Counted from the stretch's first letter, positions 34,177 to 45,491 are shown. The stretch is DNA of 64,000 nucleotides from Monosporascus cannonballus (GCA_004154925.1 QJNS01000183.1:1-64000), one strand, 5' to 3'. Notes: generated by a model not told the origin, from the sequence alone. Numbers and translations: made by a program.

Positions 34177-35946
34177 ATGCGGCTCTCCAGCGTCTTTGCC
34201 GGGGTGGCATTGCTATACCCCGCTGTTCGGGCTGATTCTGACCAAGTCAACCAGAACGGCCGAGTTCCTCAGTTTCACAACTCAGCTCGTCACAGGGGTG
34301 CAGATCCCTACGTCTTGTACGACTCCAACAGTGGCCAGTACTACACGTATTCCACTGAAGGTGCTGACGAGGGACACAACTTTGCTATCTACAGTAGCCC
34401 CGACCTTTCGACTTGGCACAGGCACCCAGGCGGCGTGTTGAAAGCTTGTTACGATGGTGATATGATACCCATAGAGGGTGGGCAGGCGTGCTGGGCTCGC
34501 GATTGGCACTGGGCACCCGAGACATATTACAACGAGGAGACGGGGTGGTACTTTTTCTTCTTCGCTGGACGCCTGCGCGAGGACATGGCGAAGGACCACT
34601 TCCGCTACTCTACATTTGAAGAGCCGTCCAAGATCGGCGTAGCAGTATCTCGCTCGCCGACGGGGCCGTTCAGGGAGATCGAGTCAAAGCCGATCGACTA
34701 CTACCCGTTTGACCCTGACTATCATGATGTCAATCTCATTATGGATGAGGAGCAGATGTTGCCGCCGAGAAGCTTGGAGCAAGGCGAGACTGCGCCAAGA
34801 GGCACGTTCATTCCCACCATCGACCCTAACATCCTTTTCGATAAAGACGGCCGGATCTACCTCTACCTGTCTCGAAATGCCTACCGTAATTGGAATTGGG
34901 ATGATGAGCTTGGCAAGTACATCGAGGAATCCAATATCATTGTGATCGAGCTGGAGCGAGAATGGTGGGATGACCCAACCGCATCGACGATGCCAGAGAT
35001 CGTGGCCTCGCAGAAGAACATCCACGCTAAAGATGCACCAAAGCTGCCGTGCAACATCACTCACTACAACGGCACTGGCGAGATTGGCCGTCCTCTGCGG
35101 AAGGATGGCTGGAAGACTGTCATCTCCTATGGAGCCGACCCTCAGGATTGGGAGAATTATCACGTTGACGATTATCAGAAATACAACGGCACGCGCAAAG
35201 ACCGTCGCTGGGCGGAAGGAAGCACGGCTATTACACGGCCTGAAAGGAACGGCAAGCCTGTCTATTTGCTCACCTACAGCGGCAACAATTACGAGGCATC
35301 CAACTACGGTGTTGGCTTTGCGACAGCAGAGTCGCCCTTTGGCCCCTTCCGCAAGTCGTTGCGTAACCCTGTCCTCTCTCAAGTACCAGACGCCGAGATC
35401 CCTGTCTACTCTACTGGACACGGCAGTATCGTCGCATCGCCTCCTCGCAATAGGAGAGATAAGGTCGGTGCGCAGGAGGTCATGCTTCGGACTCCGGAGG
35501 GATCTGAGCTCTTTTATGTCCACCATGGCCGCAACGCCACGACACGCGATAGATCCATCTACACTACGCGCATGAGGCTCAACGAATCGGCTATCCGTTT
35601 TGGCTCCGATGATGCCATTAGCATGCATCTGACGACGTTTGACCAGCCTTTGCCAAAGAACACGTACCCGATCAAGATCGAAGCCAGATGTTCCGTGGGG
35701 CGGCAATTCGCCGTCCGAGTTGTTGCGAAGCATGGTGCTGCGTTCGACCTTAGAGGAGACTCGAACAGGGTCGTTGCTCTCCCTGGAACCAAAGAAGCAA
35801 TGTCCATTCATGAGGATGGCAGCAGAGAAGGTTCATTTGCCCTCAAATTTGGAGACGATGGCATCGTTAGAGAACTGGCTTACCAGCGGTTAAGTGTAAA
35901 TGGCACTTGGGAGACTGTCGTTAGCAAGCGGATCATCTGTACATAA
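34177..35946 (+). CDS. secreted GH43-type glycoside hydrolase
   Basis: A single-exon gene of 589 residues. Residues 1-19 form a signal peptide ending AVRA before DSDQ. The five-bladed propeller of family GH43 is indicated by its three acidic landmarks: Asp43 in RGADPYVLYD (base), Asp216 in TIDPNILFDKDGRIYLYLS (pKa modulator) and Glu347 in RRWAEGSTAITR (acid). His415 in STGHGS is in the place of the usual metal-binding histidine. After about residue 460 comes a region that may be a C-terminal beta-sandwich. N-glycosylation sequons include NIT293, NGT298, NGT337 and NAT453. Family activities are arabinofuranosidase, xylosidase and arabinanase; the substrate cannot be told from sequence alone. 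The 375-residue antisense ORF over this gene is a shadow. Confidence 0.92.
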   Translation: MRLSSVFAGVALLYPAVRADSDQVNQNGRVPQFHNSARHRGADPYVLYDSNSGQYYTYSTEGADEGHNFAIYSSPDLSTWHRHPGGVLKACYDGDMIPIEGGQACWARDWHWAPETYYNEETGWYFFFFAGRLREDMAKDHFRYSTFEEPSKIGVAVSRSPTGPFREIESKPIDYYPFDPDYHDVNLIMDEEQMLPPRSLEQGETAPRGTFIPTIDPNILFDKDGRIYLYLSRNAYRNWNWDDELGKYIEESNIIVIELEREWWDDPTASTMPEIVASQKNIHAKDAPKLPCNITHYNGTGEIGRPLRKDGWKTVISYGADPQDWENYHVDDYQKYNGTRKDRRWAEGSTAITRPERNGKPVYLLTYSGNNYEASNYGVGFATAESPFGPFRKSLRNPVLSQVPDAEIPVYSTGHGSIVASPPRNRRDKVGAQEVMLRTPEGSELFYVHHGRNATTRDRSIYTTRMRLNESAIRFGSDDAISMHLTTFDQPLPKNTYPIKIEARCSVGRQFAVRVVAKHGAAFDLRGDSNRVVALPGTKEAMSIHEDGSREGSFALKFGDDGIVRELAYQRLSVNGTWETVVSKRIICT

Positions 35947-36845
35947 AGAGGGGCTTCACTCGGACATGACGACATCCTCGACAATGCATTCTGAATTAAC
36001 TATAATGTATGTTTTAGGTCCCAATAAACCTTTCTTCTATATCTAGTAGACCATATCACAGTGATACATGCCGGAAGTGGGCCTGCCCGGTCGCCTCACC
36101 CCAAAGTCAGCCCTCCAAGCGCTCAGCCTGAATTTCGGGTTCTTCCACCACTCTCCGGAAATGGAAGCGGATTTTGAAGGGCTAGAGTCGAGTCGAGTCT
36201 CTGACTACCTAGATACGTGGAAGCTAATGTTATACTCGGCACTAGGCTAGCCTATGAAAAGTCACCTACGTCACGCACTTAACCGCTTGAATCTTCAAGT
36301 TTCACAATGATGCCTTGAAACTATTTGATGGCGAAACTATAGCATCCTCTAAGGAAATGGAAGTATTTAAATGCATGTTAAGGCATCCTGACGATATTGA
36401 AGCAAATGCCTCGGAAACGGCATTGATCAGAGAGGCCGCATAGGTTTGACGCGGTTGAAAGTTGCTGGTCTAGCATAGAGGCTGCCAGTTTTGGATCCCA
36501 GCACCTACAGTCTTAGAAGATTTCATGCTTCTTAAGCATCACTTATACGCAATATCAGCTATGACTTGAAATGGGGTAACGCCATGCATAGGAATTAGTT
36601 CACTGAGCCGGCCTCTTGACTAGCGTTCAGTATTGACATAGAATAATGATACAGACCTTAACCTAGTAGGCTATAGAATTGGAATGTCACAGAAGTCATT
36701 ATTAATGACGCCGTCCTGTCCGAAGAAGTTCCTAAATGATACATGGAATCGAGCGTATTGCTAGGCTTGAGCTACGTCGACACAAAAGCCTCCCTGGGCG
36801 AGAGCCAAGTCTCTCAGTCTCTACCCCGAACACTTAGCGCGACTA
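35947..36845. other. intergenic, no gene recognised
   Basis: Noncoding sequence downstream of the GH43 gene. A tRNA-like string near 36,468-36,510 was considered and rejected. The 60-codon ORF at 36,068-36,250 has no support. Confidence 0.5.
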
Positions 36846-37370
36846 TGGCGACGAGACTTCAGGAGCCACAGTCCTCCAAGAGAGCGGTATGAAGCCCACC
36901 GTCCTCGTCGTAGTCCTTATCGCAGTTTCATGGCTCAAAAAGCTCGGTATGCTGCTGGGAAAAGCCGCAGTCGAGCATCGCCCTGATGTAGCCACCGTCG
37001 TCTTGGAGCAATTCCTCGATCTTCTCGCGCAGGATTTGCTCCTGCCCCCACTTGTGCAGAGGGACAGGGCAATCCTGTACTAGCCCGTCACTGTGAGGTA
37101 TACGGAGAGTAGACCTAATTTGCTCCTTAACCGAGGAGAATTTCTTGAAGCAGAAATCATGGAGGGTTTGGTCATCGTTTGGGGGCTCGTTTGCCCAGAT
37201 GTAATAATTCCTTTTGTCTACGGTTGTCTTTCTATATTTGTCACCGCAACTAAATTACACCATGCTCCTCGATGCCCGCTTCGTTGCAGTCGGGTCTGCT
37301 CGCCACAATGGAGGCAAGGGCCCTGTAGTCTAGATGTGGGCATATCGATACCTGATTTAAAAGGTTCTCT
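36846..37370 (-). pseudogene. pseudogene of unrecognised family
   Basis: Read on the minus strand, about 150 codons are clearly protein-like across a few breaks. An upstream piece reads LDYRALASIVASRPDCNEAG. After a frameshift near 37,260 comes KYRKTTVDKRNYYIWANEPP, then CPVPLHKWGQEQILREKIEE, LLQDDGGYIRAMLDCGFSQQ and, after a TGA near 36,930, DYDEDGGLHTALLEDCG. No ORF finder needing an ATG would report it because the frames lack starts. I do not recognise the family. A TATATA at about 37,480 could be the old promoter. The damage is stops and frameshifts, not the RIP pattern. Confidence 0.6.
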
Positions 37371-38045
37371 GCGATAAACGATGACGTTCATAGATAGGGG
37401 AGAGATGATGTCCCACACTTCAATTGAGGCATAAGTGTGTGCTAAGGAGGAGAAGTGTAAGGACGAACTAGCAATGGTCGCTTGCTATATATGGTGTCAC
37501 GGATGTTGGATGCATGGGGCATCAAGCCCCAGTTGATAGGAACTGGCAAAGATATTCCTTAGGGTTGCGGTTCTGTTCGTTTCGGAGTAGAACATATATG
37601 CTGGCAGGATCAATAAACTGCCTCAGACTCAGTGGCATCGAGTCATTTTCGGAGCCTATCAAGATCCAGTGAGACTATGATTCTAAGGCCATATGTTCTT
37701 CACATAGAATAGCGAAGTAGCTGGGCATCTGACTAGCACAGCGAATCTCTGCCCCCAATTTTGTTCTTCGCTGTTTTCAATAGTCCCTTTGGCCACATGG
37801 ATGTTCTCAACGCATACGTAGGGGCCTAGTTCAGGCAAATTACGTTTCTGTGACTCAACGTATTTGGTAGAGACTCTAGCAGCAGAAAAATAATAGTTTT
37901 ATTTAACAATAATAAGAAGAGAGGCAGTCATAGTATTGGCTTTCTATGTATCAGGGCATGAAAAGCTCATGCTTTCAGCCTCATCTCCAACACCAAGGTT
38001 GAATTCGCTCCCTGCAGTTGTTTTCGCATGACAATCCAGCGCCCT
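37371..38045. other. intergenic, no gene recognised
   Basis: About 0.7 kb without a supportable gene. A possible TATA (ATATATGG on the plus strand near 37,485) lies upstream of the pseudogene at 36.8-37.4 kb. Confidence 0.45.
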
Positions 38046-38480
38046 TTAAGGCCGGGGAATAAATCGACCACTGATCAAAGGGATTCCGCCAAGCCCAAGT
38101 ACACCAGAGCGATACTCCTCTGCGCCAGCCGGTTGCAGGACCTTGGTCTTCAGCGGTTTTAATACTTGCTTCGCCATGTCACGCTTTAAGCCCTTCTCCA
38201 GCGCCTTGAAGTGCTCCTCGAGCTCTCTAGCCTGGCTGGGCGGGGCGCAAGACAGGCCGTCGATCATGAGGTCCAGAAGCTCCTGGCAGATGCATTGAAG
38301 ACATCGCACCCGGGACTGTAGGGTCTCGGTCTGGACGACATCGTGGTCGCCTTCCTCCCTGTACCGTGCCTCTAGGCTATCACCACAGCCGAACTGCTTA
38401 CGGGTAATAATAACGGGCACCGCGAATACTATTGGACGGCGACTGGGAAGGTCAATAGTAATCAAGTTCAAAGGTTCCAC
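38046..38480 (-). CDS. hypothetical helical protein
   Basis: An ORF of 144 residues. From about residue 50 it is charged and helix-prone: TLQSRVRCLQCICQELLDLM, then ARELEEHFKALEKGLKRDMA, ending in a Gly/Pro-rich tail (GLGGIPLISGRFIPRP). No signal peptide or membrane segment is seen. GTATGT just before the ATG on the minus strand (next to 38,483) could be a splice donor, so the real gene model may differ, and this could be a last exon or C-terminal relic of a larger protein such as a regulator. I do not recognise the family. Confidence 0.45.
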   Translation of the reverse strand: MEPLNLITIDLPSRRPIVFAVPVIITRKQFGCGDSLEARYREEGDHDVVQTETLQSRVRCLQCICQELLDLMIDGLSCAPPSQARELEEHFKALEKGLKRDMAKQVLKPLKTKVLQPAGAEEYRSGVLGLGGIPLISGRFIPRP

Positions 38481-39383
38481 ATACCTGAGAATTCAACAGC
38501 AGGGAATTGTGTTGAGGCGACAAGTTAACTGAACGGATATATGAGACAGTTCGTCAAGGGATCTTATATAGCCTCTTACTCTAGATCGCTTGCCTTGCTT
38601 CAGCTACCTTTGTCTATCCTTTAGCAACAACAGGTTTGTGTTGCTCCTGAGAACGACTAGAGCATTGTGGTACAATCCATTGTCACGGTGAGACTAATAT
38701 ACAATGGCTAGCATTGGTCGACCCAACAAAGACATGTCGCCGAACCTGTCGTGGAAAGGCCCCCCCCCCTTTCTGTTGGGCAGGAATATCGGAGCCCAAA
38801 AGCCCTATATCAGTGGATCACCCACAGCAAGTGGGATGAACGCTTCCTAGCTTCCTACAAGTCAATATAACCTCAAGAGCTGTGCAGCCGCTCCTTAGTA
38901 AGTGTGACAGAACCACTACAAAGCTCCGCGATGGATATTGGTGATTATGGACATTGACCGCGATGCAGGACCAAAGAAAAAGAAAGCAAGCGCTGTTTTG
39001 TGTTTACTCTGGGCATATAATTATATGGCGCTCCTCCCCTCTTCGCCATTCTAATTCGATCAACCACTTTCAACTAGCAACCAAGGCATCAAAAGTCTTT
39101 TGTCGGTTAAGATTCAGCATTATCCAAAAAAAGTCATCTCAAGCCAATTTTTCGTGGGGGCTCCCCTCCACGACTAACCCTGACTGAAGCACGTGGCATG
39201 GGGGTGAAGGCACGTCACGAATGTCGAGAGAGCCGGCGTGGTCAAAGCCCCCGAAGCCGTCCCCGGTTCTTCCGCGACCAGGTGAGTCACCGTCCCACAT
39301 GCAGGGTAGAGATGAGGGGGACAGACTCGGCTCCAAGACCCAGAGAGCACGCGTAGCGACCAAACGTCGCGCGCTACGGGTAA

Positions 39384-39689
39384 ATGGTGCTCGAGAATCT
39401 CGCACGCACGGCGCGGAAGCTGGGGCGAGGGCAAAAGCGTGCCAGGGCCCAGAAGCTGTCGTACGAGGCCGCGACGTGGCCGTGCGCACTGGCGGAGCAG
39501 CCGTCAACGTGGAGAGAGGCGATCTTCGCACAGAGGGCCTCGCACGCGGATGCCTTGTTTATCGAGGGACTTCTCGATGAGCATGCGAATCTCATCGTGA
39601 GCCTGGAGACTATCAGCGAACAAATGAACAAGCCCTTCAATGCGATAAGCTCTCACACGGCTAAGCTGGTTAGCGTGGGCGGTAAGTGA
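39384..39689 (+). CDS. hypothetical protein, possibly a 5' exon
   Basis: A plus-strand ORF of 101 codons with strong G/C preference at third positions, unlike the overlapping ORFs in other frames. The C-terminal half, AIFAQRASHADALFIEGLLD then NLIVSLETISEQMNKPFNAI, looks like a soluble helical protein. The stop codon lies inside GGCGGTAAGTGA, a perfect GTAAGT donor, so the ORF may be an exon continuing past an intron that I could not close. An ATG at 39,221 followed by a GTGAGT donor (39,282) might be an upstream exon, but I could not find an in-frame acceptor. Family unknown. Confidence 0.45.
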   Translation: MVLENLARTARKLGRGQKRARAQKLSYEAATWPCALAEQPSTWREAIFAQRASHADALFIEGLLDEHANLIVSLETISEQMNKPFNAISSHTAKLVSVGGK

Positions 39690-40861
39690 ACCCTGAGCAT
39701 GATGTAAGTTCCAAGAGTAGGTCGCTGTGGAGGGCCATCAGAGATAAGTTGCATTTTATTGTGACCATAGTGACATTAATGCCCTCGTGCCAATGGCACA
39801 CGGTCAGGATGTATACATGGAAGGATCAGTGATAGGATAAATGTCTATATATGAGGACTTCAAGGTCCCCTAGGGCAAGAGGGTAGCTCCTCATCCAACT
39901 TGAATATCCTCGATTGCCCCTTAAGCGATTGCGACCACTACCTAGGGATTCCTTTCGTTGAATACTTGAAACGTTGTACAAGCGTACATGACATATCTTC
40001 ATGACGCGGACTGTCGCATAACACGCTCACTTTGAGTTGCCTTGCCGTACGGGTTCAAGGGCATCATGTGATGATATACACTTGTGAAGGAGCGTTTCAG
40101 AACGAGGCTCAATGGTACGAAAACGGGGTGGGTGAATATACATAGCAGGATGAGGTTAATATTAAATCTAGTCGAGTCTAGCTAAAGCTTCCCGTTGTAA
40201 CACAACACTCAAAACCGAGATATTTTATCCGAAGCCAAAATAATTTCATGTCTAGATGGGGCAGCACTAGCTCGGTCAGAGAGCGGCTATAAGTATGTAG
40301 GCTTATATTGGACACTAGCTCCGTGTTTTCTCCATCGTCCTCTTCGCAAGTTCATGCCCGACGGGTAGAAAGGGGCAGTCATAGTTAACGGTGGGGTACT
40401 AGAGTTAAAGCTTAAACAGCAGAAGCACCAAGGGCCGAAAGGCTTTGAGTAGACCGTGGTATTAATAGCATTTAGTACCATGCTCTGAAGCTCTCAACCT
40501 TTCCTTTGATGGCACTGTCACGAATTGGTATCCATCTCTGAGTATCGTAGTTCGGAGGGTATGGGTTCGCAAGGGTCTCCTTCCGTTGACATAGCATAGG
40601 GTCGATAGGCTTTCAAGTGCTCTGGAGGGGAGCCCGCCGGAAACTAAGGGGTCGACAGTGGCCTCGAGGCATTCCCGTAAAAGTTTAGACGTCATTTCGG
40701 CTCGGTGTTTCGTCTTCATGATCGTCCTCCGACACTGCGTTCTCTGTCGAGTCGTCTCGAAGGTGTGAGCGCCCGGCGGTTCGGTCGAGGCGATACGGAA
40801 GAGGCACAAAGTTATTTGTGGCCGTATTTGAAATTAAGATCGGAAGGCGCCTGCGCGACTA
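39690..40861. other. intergenic, no gene recognised
   Basis: About 1.2 kb. The minus ORF 40,462-40,809 (115 codons) has a partly plausible composition but no motif. Nothing else is supportable. Confidence 0.4.
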
Positions 40862-42623
40862 TCAAGGGACGTGCTCATCCCACGGCATAGTATGCGCATT
40901 CATAGGGTCCTCAGTTGCAGTCTGAGCTTGGTCGATAGCCGAAGCGGCCAAGGCTGAATATGCGAAACTGAAAGGCATGCCATAACCTAGTGGTTGCCAG
41001 GAGTTACTCAGATCGCCTTGGTCAACTGCCGTGAACTGATCACCCGTAGATTCGGGGAACCTGCCCGCGTTGGCCAATATGCCATGGAGGTCAACCCACG
41101 CCAGCGGATTATTCATTGTCAATAAATCATTTGAGTTGTCCGCCGACTGGTGATCACCTTCGTCACGGACTTCTTCGACACGTTGACCACTCTCTAGCGG
41201 AAAGCTGGGGTGTAAAGTTATCGGAATCGACGAGATTTTAAAGCAGAGAGAGGCTAGCAGTTGTTTGTTTTCTCTCCTAGACGAAGACAATAGTCTCTGT
41301 AGCCCCCCAAGGACTTGGCAGGCTGACGAAGCCTCCGGTGAGTTATTCGATACGGAATCAACAACGGCTGTCGCGATATCGTACGTCTTGTATTCCTGTA
41401 AAGATGAGCATCACTATAAGCATACGGTTTCACGGCTCAAGTAATCAACTTACAATTGTGGGGCCATGAGATTCAATAGCCTCCCGCGGCAGTTGAGACA
41501 TGAAAGAGAGGAACTCTTTGCCAATGCGGACAGGATTCAGGGCTGTAGCATGTAGACCGAGGCTCGCAGCCGCTCTCCATACAACAGTGCGCATCCACTG
41601 GCGCGTGACAAAAAGATCGGCTTTCTGCACGTAATTGCTGGGTTCGAAATTCGTGGAGTCCTCCTGGAGTGTATCTTGCAGGATGTCCAGGCATCGCTGC
41701 GCCATCGGTACCGTAGGTCCATTGCAGTCCGCATCTTCCAAGATCTCGAAGATGCCGGACCGGTCGAAGATCCAAAATAAGTGGACGAGCTCCAGGAATG
41801 CCGGTAGCACGTGCGTGTCGTCTTGTGGGAATGGAAAGAGCGTGGTCGGTTTTAAGATCACTGGTAACCTGTGAAGTAGGGCTACGCCCCGCTCCGTCAC
41901 ATAGAGAAGCCATAAGATGCGTCGACGCATCTGCTGTTCCGTCTCGGACAGGCTAGTATATGACGATTCCCGGTCCAGGCGCATCATCTGCGCCACGGTG
42001 ATAGCTTGCCTGAGGTAGATCAGAGACTTCGTTCCCCCGGGTGTTTCATTTTCATGAATGATATGTAAGAAAAACGAGGTTTGCACACTCGTAAGGTCCA
42101 TCTGGTGGTCGCATGTTGCCAGGCGTGTTGACAGGGCATCTAGAGATGCGCCCGTATCTCGCCGCAGTTGAGCGGCAGTTGCCAGTCGTATAGAGTCTGC
42201 TAGAATATGGGCCCGTGGATCAGTCCGTTCCTTAGATAGTTCGCTTATCAGTGGGGCGACATCGACGATCGGCCAGACCGGATAGAGCCTCTCCTGGAAT
42301 ATGGTAAGGAAGCTGATAAGCTCTTTAAGGTCGCTATACTGATGGGTTGCAGGGTCCGTCCCCGCAAGGCCAGCCCCTAGCGAAGGGCTATGGCCCTCGA
42401 CTTGCTCATCCCCATGAAGGCCCTGGGACGACGCAGATATCCGCTGCAGCGTATGGGGCCGAAGGCTACGCGGTCCTCGTTTTGACAAGACTTTCGTGAA
42501 TTTGCAGGGTATATCGGACGCAATGCATGCGTCGCATGGCGATGTTTCGGAACATCTCGTTTTCCTCACCCTGCAGGCATCGCATGCCTGCCTCGCGAGC
42601 TTCTGCCTTGGTGCCTTAGGCAT
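40862..42623 (-). CDS. Zn2Cys6 fungal transcription factor
   Basis: Two exons, 41,454-42,623 and 40,862-41,395, encode 567 residues. The 58-nt intron has a GTAAGT donor and TTTACAG acceptor in phase 0. The N-terminal binuclear zinc cluster has Cys14, 17, 24, 30, 33 and 40 (CX2CX6CX5CX2CX6C) after a basic start, and a basic linker follows. The middle region (about 100-300) is of the Fungal_trans type, with RRRILWLLYVTERGVALLHR and PAFLELVHLFWIFD. These recall regulators of maltose, starch or sucrose use, but the match is by memory of pattern only. The product should be nuclear and bind CGG-type sites. No adjacent sugar-uptake or hydrolase gene is found; the nearest is the GH43 gene 5 kb away. 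Confidence 0.88.
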
Positions 42624-44151
42624 TTGTCTGAGCGGACTATGGACGCATCACTCAACTAGGCCTTAATGGCCGTATTTGAGAGGGCAAGAATATGTTACAC
42701 TGGCGTCGCTAGTGCGTTGATGAAGGGGGAGTGGTGGATTTGGTAGCGTTATCGGCGCAAACAGTAAACGCGAAGGAAAGTCGCGGCACTGTAAAGAAAT
42801 GGCAAAAAAGTTGAATTAAGATTATCCAAGCTAAATCTTTGGGGAACATCGTCATCAGGGTCCCCATATTTCCACAAAAACCAGGGCGGAATGTTTTCTA
42901 GCCGGGCCGATCCTTTTAGCGCCCAAGCCAGGCATACGATAGCCTCATCTTATCACTGAACTCGGAAGTTGGGCGGCAGAGCGGTCGCAGATGAATTGCG
43001 TCTAGATATACCAGAAACCCATGTAAGGTGCTGAAAGTTTTAAGGGTAGTGCGAGGCACGCTAGGTACGTCGTCCATTCTATCTGCCATCGATGTTACCA
43101 CGCCTTCCTGTGCTTGCAGGGTTGGAAAGGGGAATATCGGTACCCCTAGCGAAGATTCACTTCCTCCACGTGTCCAGACACCAAGCAGTAGGGTCCAGTC
43201 CAGCTTTCATGGCGACGTCTCGGGCGACTGTAATGCACTAGCTACATTTCGAGCAATGAGATGCAGCCCACCCACGTTTCGATATTTCCGAAGGGGCGCA
43301 GTCAAGGCCAGGGCTCCAATATGGCAAAAAGAAACAGCTGTGTCCTCTACGGCAAGTCTGAGTGCGAAGACGCCCTTCAATCCGAAGCAAACCTCATAGG
43401 GGGTGTGAATACCGATACAGGGGGCCAAGGCTGCCACGTGATCAGAATGTGACTTTTGCGCTTTATATTTCTTCCATTGGTAGATTCATGTTGCCGGGCA
43501 TAGGGTCACCACAGAATACAAAATATTTGCATACCGAGGATATCCATATTACAACAACCTAGACACACTTAACGTTCCCAGATCAGGATGGTTCCTGTAC
43601 CTATAAGCCTTGTGATGCTCCGTGGCGATCCGTAAACGGTTCTCTGTAGCGTAGCAGTGGGACTACGGCTGTGGATATGGGGGAGGAGGGGTGTGTGTAC
43701 GCTCGGGATTAGCTCAGCTACTTGAATACAATGCATTGATTCAGAGCTTCTTTGTTTATCCGAAGCAGCAGCTGATCACCCCTTTGTCCCAGCGGGCAAG
43801 CAATCCGAGTGAGCGTTGGCACCGCGAGCAATCTATTTGAACCGTGCTTTGTTCTCTCCAGAGGTCCTTAGCACCGGCACAATGCCGCCCGCCACGTCCG
43901 TTCCAGAGTCTAACTCATTACCAGAATCTTCTATTTCCAGTCTCATTTCGCTCTGGTCGTAATGCTTTGCCGTCATTGGATTCGGCGAGTCAGTATTGCA
44001 CAATCAGTCATTTACAAACTGCCATTATTCTCACACTTTGGCTCCCGTACTCAGATATGTGGAATGGCCAGTAAGAACATCGGCACCCGATATACAGCAA
44101 GGGATATGCGGATAGAGGATTCTGGAGGGCGCTAGAATCTACCGCAGGACG
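42624..44151. other. intergenic, no gene recognised
   Basis: About 1.5 kb upstream of the Zn2Cys6 gene. ORFs at 43,028-43,399, 43,207-43,437 and 43,844-44,074 have no recognisable features. An open stretch near 43,930-44,130 in another frame could be a decayed exon. Confidence 0.4.
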
Positions 44152-44319
44152 ATGCTTGGAAGACAGACGCCACTAGAATCCTCGCCGACGCCCCTAACGT
44201 GGCCCCTGGAAGATCAGAGCGTCGCCCTATTTGCCGGGTTCGTAGCCTGCGCGCCGTTCGTTCTCATGCTCATATTATGGCTTGTCTGGTACTGCGCCTG
44301 CAGGCGCCGGAATTCTTGA
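44152..44319 (+). CDS. small single-pass membrane protein ORF
   Basis: A 55-codon ORF from ATG to TGA. After a Pro/Thr-rich start it has one hydrophobic segment (ALFAGFVACAPFVLMLILWL) followed by VWYCACRRRNS, a basic Cys-containing end consistent with an inside-facing tail. GC-rich third positions. It may be a real small protein, or the last exon of a gene whose upstream exon I could not join. Confidence 0.35.
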   Translation: MLGRQTPLESSPTPLTWPLEDQSVALFAGFVACAPFVLMLILWLVWYCACRRRNS

Positions 44320-44846
44320 GATACCGGCATGCGGTGCCCGCATAAGAACCGAAAGCTTCGAAATCCACGTGCTATTGGCACGGCAGACGGACTCGATGCG
44401 GTTGGCCCACAACGAATCGAGTATCGACAACCCGCACTTTGAGATATCACCGGATAGCTAACGTCCCGTTACGTTTCACGCCGAGATGTGCTGTTACTCG
44501 ATGGGGCTGCGAATCGTGGTCGAAAATGCCAGCGCTTCATTGACCATAGATGCCATCCCCTGTCAATCAGTTAAGCTTTCTGCGCGACGCAACACGGGAT
44601 GGCTAGGCCGGACTGCGAGTCACTCCAATCATCTGTTCCCAGGAATCCAGGGCCCGCTTCCATAGCTTCAAAACACCCGAGCGGGACGCCGTCTCGGTGT
44701 ACAAATATGTGCCTGGACCAGCCACTCTACCGATCGATTTGCACTCGCAAAGCTCATCCAGTATCCTTACCGCAGTCATTCCTACACCCCAAACTCTAAA
44801 GCCCCCAAAACCAAACAAAAGCCGACTCTTTGAATTCAACGCCACG

Positions 44847-45072
44847 ATGCAGTTCACCATGATTTCCCTTCTCTTCTTGTTCGCCGCGACTGGCCGTGGC
44901 CGCCCCTGTCGGGCTCGACGTCAACCCTCACATGGGTCCTATCAACGCGGCGATGGAGGAAGTCAGAAAGCATGCGCCACCGGCACTGGGGAAGCTCACC
45001 GACTTCGTCAACCAGATGCCCCCGAAGGACACCTCTTCTTCTTCTAACGGCGGGGCTTACTCGGCGGTCTGA
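44847..45072 (+). pseudogene. frameshifted small secreted protein
   Basis: ATG at 44,847 gives MQFTMISLLFLFAA, a typical signal-peptide start. One base too many near 44,890 throws the frame. The +1 frame continues it as LAVAAPVGLDVNPHMGPINA, then AMEEVRKHAPPALGKLTDFV and ends NGGAYSAV at a TGA (45,070-45,072). The intended product would be about 74 residues with cleavage near AVA-APV, without cysteines. In the unshifted frame the protein becomes Arg/Gly-rich nonsense. It may be a recently broken gene or a sequencing indel. Small secreted proteins of this size in fungi are often effector candidates; function unknown. Confidence 0.65.
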
Positions 45073-45491
45073 CTAGAGGTTTGGATGTGAAATAGGGGGT
45101 TCGCAAAGGTAAGGGCGGTTGCTATCAAATGCTGACGGAGACTAACTGGTTTATTAGAAAAACCAGGTTTGGCGCACTCTTTAGACTATGAAGTCTTGCT
45201 CTGATTTTGTAACTTTGGTGTGATATCTATGACGGGGAAGATATGGTGAATGCCTGTACGACTGTCGTTCTGCGGTGAGTTGAGACTGCCATAGACCGAG
45301 AACATAACAGCATATAATCATAAGGCCATAATTGGATTAAGGATAAACACCAATATGACCCCTTCCTACACCCCTGGATTTCCCTCGGGTTGGGCCCTGA
45401 TCATCGTCATAACGGATGGCGACGCAATGTATTGCAATATGTGATGCTCTATGATGGACTTTGTATTCGTAGTCTATTGCGATATCCTGTG

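Noticed and set aside
34684..35811. 375-codon antisense ORF over the GH43 gene
   Set aside because: The sense strand carries a complete GH43-type protein with signal peptide and catalytic acids; the antisense frame has no family features and is a codon-bias shadow.
36468..36512. Possible tRNA relic (GGTCTAGCATAGAGG...GATCCCAGCACC)
   Set aside because: No matching acceptor stem or anticodon arm and no correct T-loop.
38759..38771. Poly-C run, and poly-G run near 50,995-51,003, as functional elements
   Set aside because: Simple homopolymers with no surrounding structure; the latter may only reflect sequencing difficulty.
39139..39580. Overlapping ORFs of 119-130 codons around 39.2-39.6 kb
   Set aside because: Their frames are Arg/Ser/Pro-rich; the 39,384-39,689 frame has the best third-position bias, so the others are treated as shadows.
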